Part shown: piece after piece, positions 59,989 through 64,000 of the stretch | Numbering within the stretch: the first letter of the stretch is position 1 | Layout: every line of letters starts with the position of its first letter | From: Neurospora crassa OR74A | Taxonomy: Eukaryota > Ascomycota > Sordariomycetes > Sordariales > Sordariaceae | Assembly: GCF_000182925.2 (NCBI RefSeq) | Contig: NC_026505.1 | Span: 4,278,001-4,342,000 of the forward strand | DNA length: 64,000 nt | Reading direction: 5' to 3' | The notes under the pieces: model-generated | What the model was told of the DNA's origin: nothing | The model's database searches: none | Seen by the model: only the letters and a program-made list of their open reading frames with translations | Program-made: the position numbers and the translations under genes

Positions 59989-60350
59989 GGGGGGGCATAA
60001 AATGAAAACTCACCCTGACGCTCCTCTTTGATCTCATCAACCTCCAGCTTTGACCATCCCCAGTAGACGACCTGGTAGACGAACAAAGCAGTGAGTAGGC
60101 ACTTGGCTACTGGACGGGTGAAGGTCTTGTAGAATACGCCCTACTCGTTGTTTTTTGCTGTTAGTGGTTGGTTCGAAATCTTCGGGAGGTTACAGTGACC
60201 TACCGTTGCCGAGGGCGGGTTCGAAGAAGAAGAGTATTGCCTCAGTTGGGATTGAGCTTGAAGATATGTCCTGGGCAAGGGCTTGGTGTTCTGGGTAGTA
60301 GTCCTGGTGAGAGTGCGAATGGCACTACCGGCCGCGGTCCTGGAAATCAT
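59666..60350 (-). CDS. small mitochondrial inner-membrane protein, possibly Ina17-like
   Basis: Minus-strand exons are 60350-60204, 60140-60014 and 59832-59666, giving 146 aa. The first 45 residues are a basic Ser/Thr-rich mitochondrial presequence (MISRTAAGSAIRTLTRTTTQ). One membrane segment follows at about residues 57-75 (AKCLLTALFVYQVVYWGW). A short charged coiled coil comes next (LEVDEIKEERQAEITKLEAQ, then VRALQVKKEKE). The tail has about 12 alanines encoded by a GCT repeat, then KKKGWGWW. This layout recalls Ina17, an F1Fo-ATP synthase assembly factor of yeast mitochondria, but that identity is a guess from architecture. The second intron (59833-60013) contains a G-homopolymer of about 34. 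Confidence 0.8.
59954..59995. repeat. long poly-G tract
   Basis: About 34 consecutive G, one A, then seven G on the + strand, inside intron 2 of the minus-strand gene, where it reads as poly-C. Length is probably unstable and may be a sequencing estimate. Confidence 0.9.
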
Positions 60351-61240
60351 GTTTTTGTTGATGTTGCTTGATTTGATGGGCTGGATAGTTGATTGTTTCG
60401 CTTCTTGAATATGAGGCTGTACCCACTTCAAAGTGATGTGAAGCGAGACCTCGAGAGGATTTTTGTTTTATGACGTCGTTGTTCGCGAATTGGGAAACAC
60501 CAAGATGGAAGCCAAATTTACAATGTATGTTTATGAAATTGGTCAGACTCAAAGCTATGCACGGGTCTCGTATGCAACGGGCCAAGAATTGGCGATACCC
60601 ACAGCCGCTCGGAGGTTCCGTCGGCGTCGTCGAAAATCGCCAGGCGACGGGCGGTGCTCGCCCTTCCGGACGGACGGTTCATACCCGGGCCGCAAGCCGC
60701 AAGCCGCTAAGCCGTAGCGGGCAATTAGCGGCAATCACCCTAGCACACTATAATTTGAGGGATCGTCCGCTGCAGGGATCCCCTCGCTGCTGGAATGCGG
60801 CCCACGCGCCAGGCGTGTTCGACAGGGCATTGAGGGGAACCTCAGGGAGCGGACAGGGCAGTTTGGGGCAAGTGCTGCCCTGTCAACGACACATGGCCAG
60901 ATCTGCCCCCAACTGGATGGGAAGGTGCAGCTGGTCACTTTCGCTTCGTGTTTCCAAAACTGAAGTCCATTAGTGTGCATTGGACAATCTGTCCCCAAAA
61001 TCGTAATCGATTAAAGCTCCCCCTTTGATGTAGCAGGCGACCAGCGACCCTTCGATATCAACTTGTAATTATTTGCGCCACTCAGGGATCAATCACCACT
61101 TCAACCATCATCGTCGCATCTCTTAAACATAATAAGACGCATTTACTGCCCGACTGCTTCTCCGCGCCAACATCGCCAGCCATCCGCCGCATCTCCATTC
61201 CCATCCCTCCAAACACACAAACACACAGTCAACAGACACA
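60351..61240. other. divergent promoter region
   Basis: Upstream regions of the mitochondrial protein gene (-) and the Ysy6/RAMP4 gene (+). No other gene is supported. Confidence 0.4.
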
Positions 61241-61651
61241 ATGGTACGATCACGCCCGCTTCAGCCCTTCGACATCTCTCACGAGGAAACAATATAGAAT
61301 TGGACAGAAAAGCTCCAGCGTATCGATTCCAACCTTGCTAACCCCCCTTTTCCAACCAGGCGCAAACACCCCAGCAAAGGCGAGCGAACCTCAAGTTCCA
61401 GAAGGACCAGGAGGCCCGTCGTGGAAAATCCGAGGACCAAATCAAGAAGCGCGTAGAAAAGGCGCCCAAGTCCCCTATCTCAATGTTTTGGCTCGGTAAG
61501 CAGAACCATTGCGGCCATCCAGCACCTCCTCAGCCACAAATCATAACGCACTGGTTTGACTAACAGTCAACTCATCTTTCCAGTTGTCCTCGGCTTTGTC
61601 GTATTCGGCGGTCTCGTTTTCGAAGTTCTTTCGCGTCTGTTCCTCAACTAA
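61241..61651 (+). CDS. ysy6: RAMP4/Ysy6 (SERP1 family) ER stress-associated protein
   Basis: A tail-anchored ER protein that associates with the Sec61 translocon and protects newly made membrane proteins during stress. Exons are 61241-61243, 61360-61495 and 61584-61651, giving 68 aa, the usual size (yeast Ysy6 65). Exon 1 is only the ATG, so the first intron separates the start codon from the rest. The N-terminal part matches the family (QTPQQRRANLKFQKDQEARR, then GKSEDQIKKRVEKAP), followed by KSPISMFWLVVLGFVVFGG and one C-terminal membrane span ending in SRLFLN. The exon-intron model rests on conserved sequence starting right after a perfect CACAATG|GTACGA junction. An in-frame alternative start was not seen. 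Confidence 0.9.
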
Positions 61652-62279
61652 GCACGGGAATACTAACTACCGTGGTCATCGCAAAATGATCACCAGCCCT
61701 TCCAACCCACCGATTTCAGACAGGCTGTCCATAACTACGGTTGCTTAGCAGTACGGAGGAATAAAACGAGCTGTCGAGGGCTGAAGAATTACACTGAGGC
61801 CGATCAGGATTGGCCAATAAACCCGAAGAGCATGGGGGGAGCTGTCACGATGACATCCGCATAAGCAACATGGGAGTAGGAGGGTGCAAGAGGAGGAAGA
61901 GACAGAAGGGAAATCTTTTGAGCGCTTGGTTTGAGCGAAAGCGCATGTAACAGACACACACACATATATATATACCACGGGTAATACGGGCAATGAAAAA
62001 GGAGCCAGGGAACTGATTTGGAGGTCATGGAAACAGAACAAAGGGCATTCTTTCCCCCATTTTCTGCTAGCAGCAATTAGCTTGAACTCTTCAAAGCCAA
62101 ACATTGTTGCAAACCAACAACAACTGCAAAAGGGATCGGTCTTGATTGCGAGTCCCGTGGTGATTACTTCCATCATTGTTATAGTTTTTTCGAGTTATGC
62201 TCACGAATGTCAGCAGCTGCTGCTGCGAACAGCATCCCCCCACACCCCAACAGGGCATCATCATCGTCGACTGCCCGCC
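61652..62279. other. intergenic between convergent genes
   Basis: 3' regions of ysy6 and the SMAP-domain gene, with a short CA/TA microsatellite near 61952-61974. No gene is supported. Confidence 0.4.
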
Positions 62280-63338
62280 TTATGCACCCAAGCCGCGTCG
62301 CTGACCACCCGTCTCGAACTTCTGGTGAATGCCAGCCTTGAACTGCTGCTCAAGCTCCTGAGACACTTGATTGACATCGAACGTCTTCTTCGCTGCCGCA
62401 GCGGCGGCGGCACCGTCGGCAGCAAGCTTCTTGCCGCCGAGCAACCTCATCATCTTGGACTGGCGAGATGCGCCACCGTCGAGCGCGTTGACGTTCCAGT
62501 TGGCTGCGAGTACTGCGGCGGGGTTGGGGATTGTGGTGGTGGTAGCGGCCAAAGTAGCTGTCGATCCTTTGGCCTCTGTAGTCTTGGTCTCGTCTCCCTT
62601 CTTCCTCTCCTTCTTTTCTTTCTTTTCCTTCTTTTCCTTCTTTGACTTCTTGGACTCCTTCTTGCTCTCAGCCTTCTCTTCCTTCTCAACAACGGGCTCC
62701 TCCTCCTCCTTATCAGTCTTGCTCTTCTTATCTTTTTTCTCTTTCTTCTCCTTCTTCTCCTCCTTGTGCTTCTTCTCGCTGCTGTCGCTGCTCTCCTTCT
62801 CGCCCTTGGATTTCTTGGCATCCTTCTTAGATTTCTTTTCCTTCTCAGCCTTGTTAGGCTCAGCCCCCTCCCCCGTTACAATCTTGGCGACCTTGACAAC
62901 TGGCTCGTCCTTCTGTTCCTCCTCTTCGTCGCTATGGTGATCACCATGCTTCCGCTTCTTGTCCTTCTTGTCCTTCGTCTTCTTCTCCTCCTTCTTCTTC
63001 TCATCCTTGTCATTGGACTTGGACTTGTCCTCCGATTTGCGTTTCTTGGAGGGCTTCACCTCGTCGCCAGCAGCCTTTTCATCGTTGTTCTTTGCCATAT
63101 CGTCGTTGTCCTCCTCACGCTTACGTTTCCCATCCTGTCTGCTGCTGTCATTTTTCGATTTCCTGGACTTCTTCTCCTTCTTGGAGGCCGACTCGGTCTC
63201 CGCAATGACTTCAGCGGGCTCGGAAGCAGCAGTGACCTCCTTGGCGGTCTTGGAAGCTTTCTTCTCCTTCTTGTCTTTCTTGCCCTTCTTGCTCACATCA
63301 GCAGAGGATGCCTTGTCTTTTGCTTTTGAGGAGCTCAT
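62280..63338 (-). CDS. Lys-rich protein with C-terminal SMAP-like domain
   Basis: Single exon, 352 aa, start ATG at 63338. About 270 residues are almost entirely Lys, Glu, Asp and Ser (runs of KKEKKEKK type), predicted highly charged and disordered, with likely nuclear or nucleolar localisation. The last 80 residues are ordered: an Asn-Trp-Asn-Val motif (AANWNVNALDGGASRQSKMM), RLLGGKK, an alanine run, then FDVNQVSQELEQQFKAG and a final GGQRRGLGA. This pattern fits the small acidic protein (SMAP) domain found at the C-terminus of eukaryotic lysine-rich nuclear proteins. Function is unknown; a role in ribosome biogenesis or chromatin is only suggested by composition. Confidence 0.88.
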   Translation of the reverse strand: MSSSKAKDKASSADVSKKGKKDKKEKKASKTAKEVTAASEPAEVIAETESASKKEKKSRKSKNDSSRQDGKRKREEDNDDMAKNNDEKAAGDEVKPSKKRKSEDKSKSNDKDEKKKEEKKTKDKKDKKRKHGDHHSDEEEEQKDEPVVKVAKIVTGEGAEPNKAEKEKKSKKDAKKSKGEKESSDSSEKKHKEEKKEKKEKKDKKSKTDKEEEEPVVEKEEKAESKKESKKSKKEKKEKKEKKERKKGDETKTTEAKGSTATLAATTTTIPNPAAVLAANWNVNALDGGASRQSKMMRLLGGKKLAADGAAAAAAAKKTFDVNQVSQELEQQFKAGIHQKFETGGQRRGLGA

Positions 63339-64000
63339 ATTGATGAAGACTGGGGATGAAATCTAGATATCGACATTCAGTGAGGTGATCCTTGGGTGAA
63401 TCAGAGGGAGTGATTAGTTGGTGGTGGATAGGACTGTACCGATTCAAAGAAAAACTTTCCCCCGTCAAATTGTCGGGCTCTTAACTTTGGATATTCGTGA
63501 GAACGAAAGTGTGAGGGGAAAAGCAAGGTTTGCAATGCCAGCGGGGTGAAATTCGATTTGCAAATCGAAGGAGGAAAGAGGCTTCACCTAAGACAACGAA
63601 AGAAAAGTTATTGTACCACAGTCAACCCTAACCCTATTAGGTATTGATATGAAATGGCGTTGTACCTTCCCCTGACCAAACAACGAGAAGGGAATAGCAA
63701 TGCGAATCAGGGTGACCAGATGGAACGATTGCTTCCAGCTGTACAAGATGGCATTAATATATGTAAGTCTGTATGTCCTTCTTATTTTTCTATTCTTTTC
63801 TTTTTCTTTCTTTTTTTTTTCTCCAGCAAGAGCGCGCATGAGATGCCAAGTTTCCTGATGTGTTCTATAGCTGGTAGAAGCTATCGAGACGACACGACCC
63901 TAAACCAAGGCCAAAGTGGAAACGATGAACGATATTTGGGTATCAGACCTACCATACAATAATAATCAACAAAACTGCCCAGAGACTCCTGCCATGCCTT
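63339..64000. other. upstream region of the SMAP-domain gene
   Basis: Promoter and leader of the preceding gene, with a T-rich tract near 63784-63822. No gene is supported up to the window end. Confidence 0.4.

Noticed and set aside
1-64000. Dispersed 5S rRNA genes, CRISPR arrays, LTR or LINE coding sequence
   Set aside because: I looked for the Neurospora 5S sequence, regular spacer repeats and reverse-transcriptase motifs and saw none.

Overview
The window looks like nuclear DNA of a filamentous ascomycete, almost certainly Neurospora or a very close Sordariaceae relative. Genes are spaced 0.5-7 kb apart, introns are mostly 50-150 nt with GT..AG borders, coding GC is high with C-ending codons, and almost no transposon coding sequence is present. 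The glycogen synthase model is 706 aa, and the glycogenin model puts its paired autoglucosylation tyrosines at residues 196 and 198, the numbering I recall for N. crassa GNN. From memory and unchecked, N. crassa gsn, gnn and mid-1 carry nearby locus numbers (NCU06687, NCU06698, NCU06703), which fits this gene order.

Layout: 1-9.2 kb holds glycogen synthase (gsn, +), an F-box protein (+) and a decayed calcineurin-like phosphoesterase with an in-frame stop (+). 9.2-20.6 kb is gene-poor, with one disordered Ser/Pro-rich protein (16021-17250, +). 20.6-28.9 kb holds an unknown 277-aa protein (+), an ELO fatty-acid elongase (-), a small MITE-like element with telomere-type repeats, and cytochrome c oxidase subunit VI (+). 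29.8-34.6 kb is one large minus-strand gene joining a chromodomain, an HDA1-complex subunit 2/3-like region and a coiled coil. 35.9-41.6 kb has a secreted acid sphingomyelinase-like protein (+) and glycogenin (gnn, -). 43.4-44.0 kb is a repeat with inverted ends. 44.7-52.3 kb holds three minus-strand genes: an Mn-type cation diffusion facilitator, a monoacylglycerol lipase and an RFX transcription factor. 53.9-63.4 kb holds tRNA-Val(AAC), yop1, mid-1, a small mitochondrial inner-membrane protein, the RAMP4/Ysy6 homologue with an ATG-only first exon, and a Lys-rich SMAP-domain protein.

Functionally this is ordinary core genome. The only pathway link is glycogen initiation (gnn) and elongation (gsn), about 36 kb apart. 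The calcium-entry protein Mid1, the ER proteins Yop1 and Ysy6, the elongase, the sphingomyelinase and the lipase all belong to membrane and lipid biology, but nothing shows that they are co-regulated. I found no clearly new multi-gene system. The most unusual items are the telomere-repeat-bearing MITE with 11-bp direct repeats, the 588-bp inverted-end repeat, the degenerate phosphoesterase, and the 6.8-kb gene-free stretch. Splice sites were assigned by eye from reading frame, GT/AG borders and family conservation.
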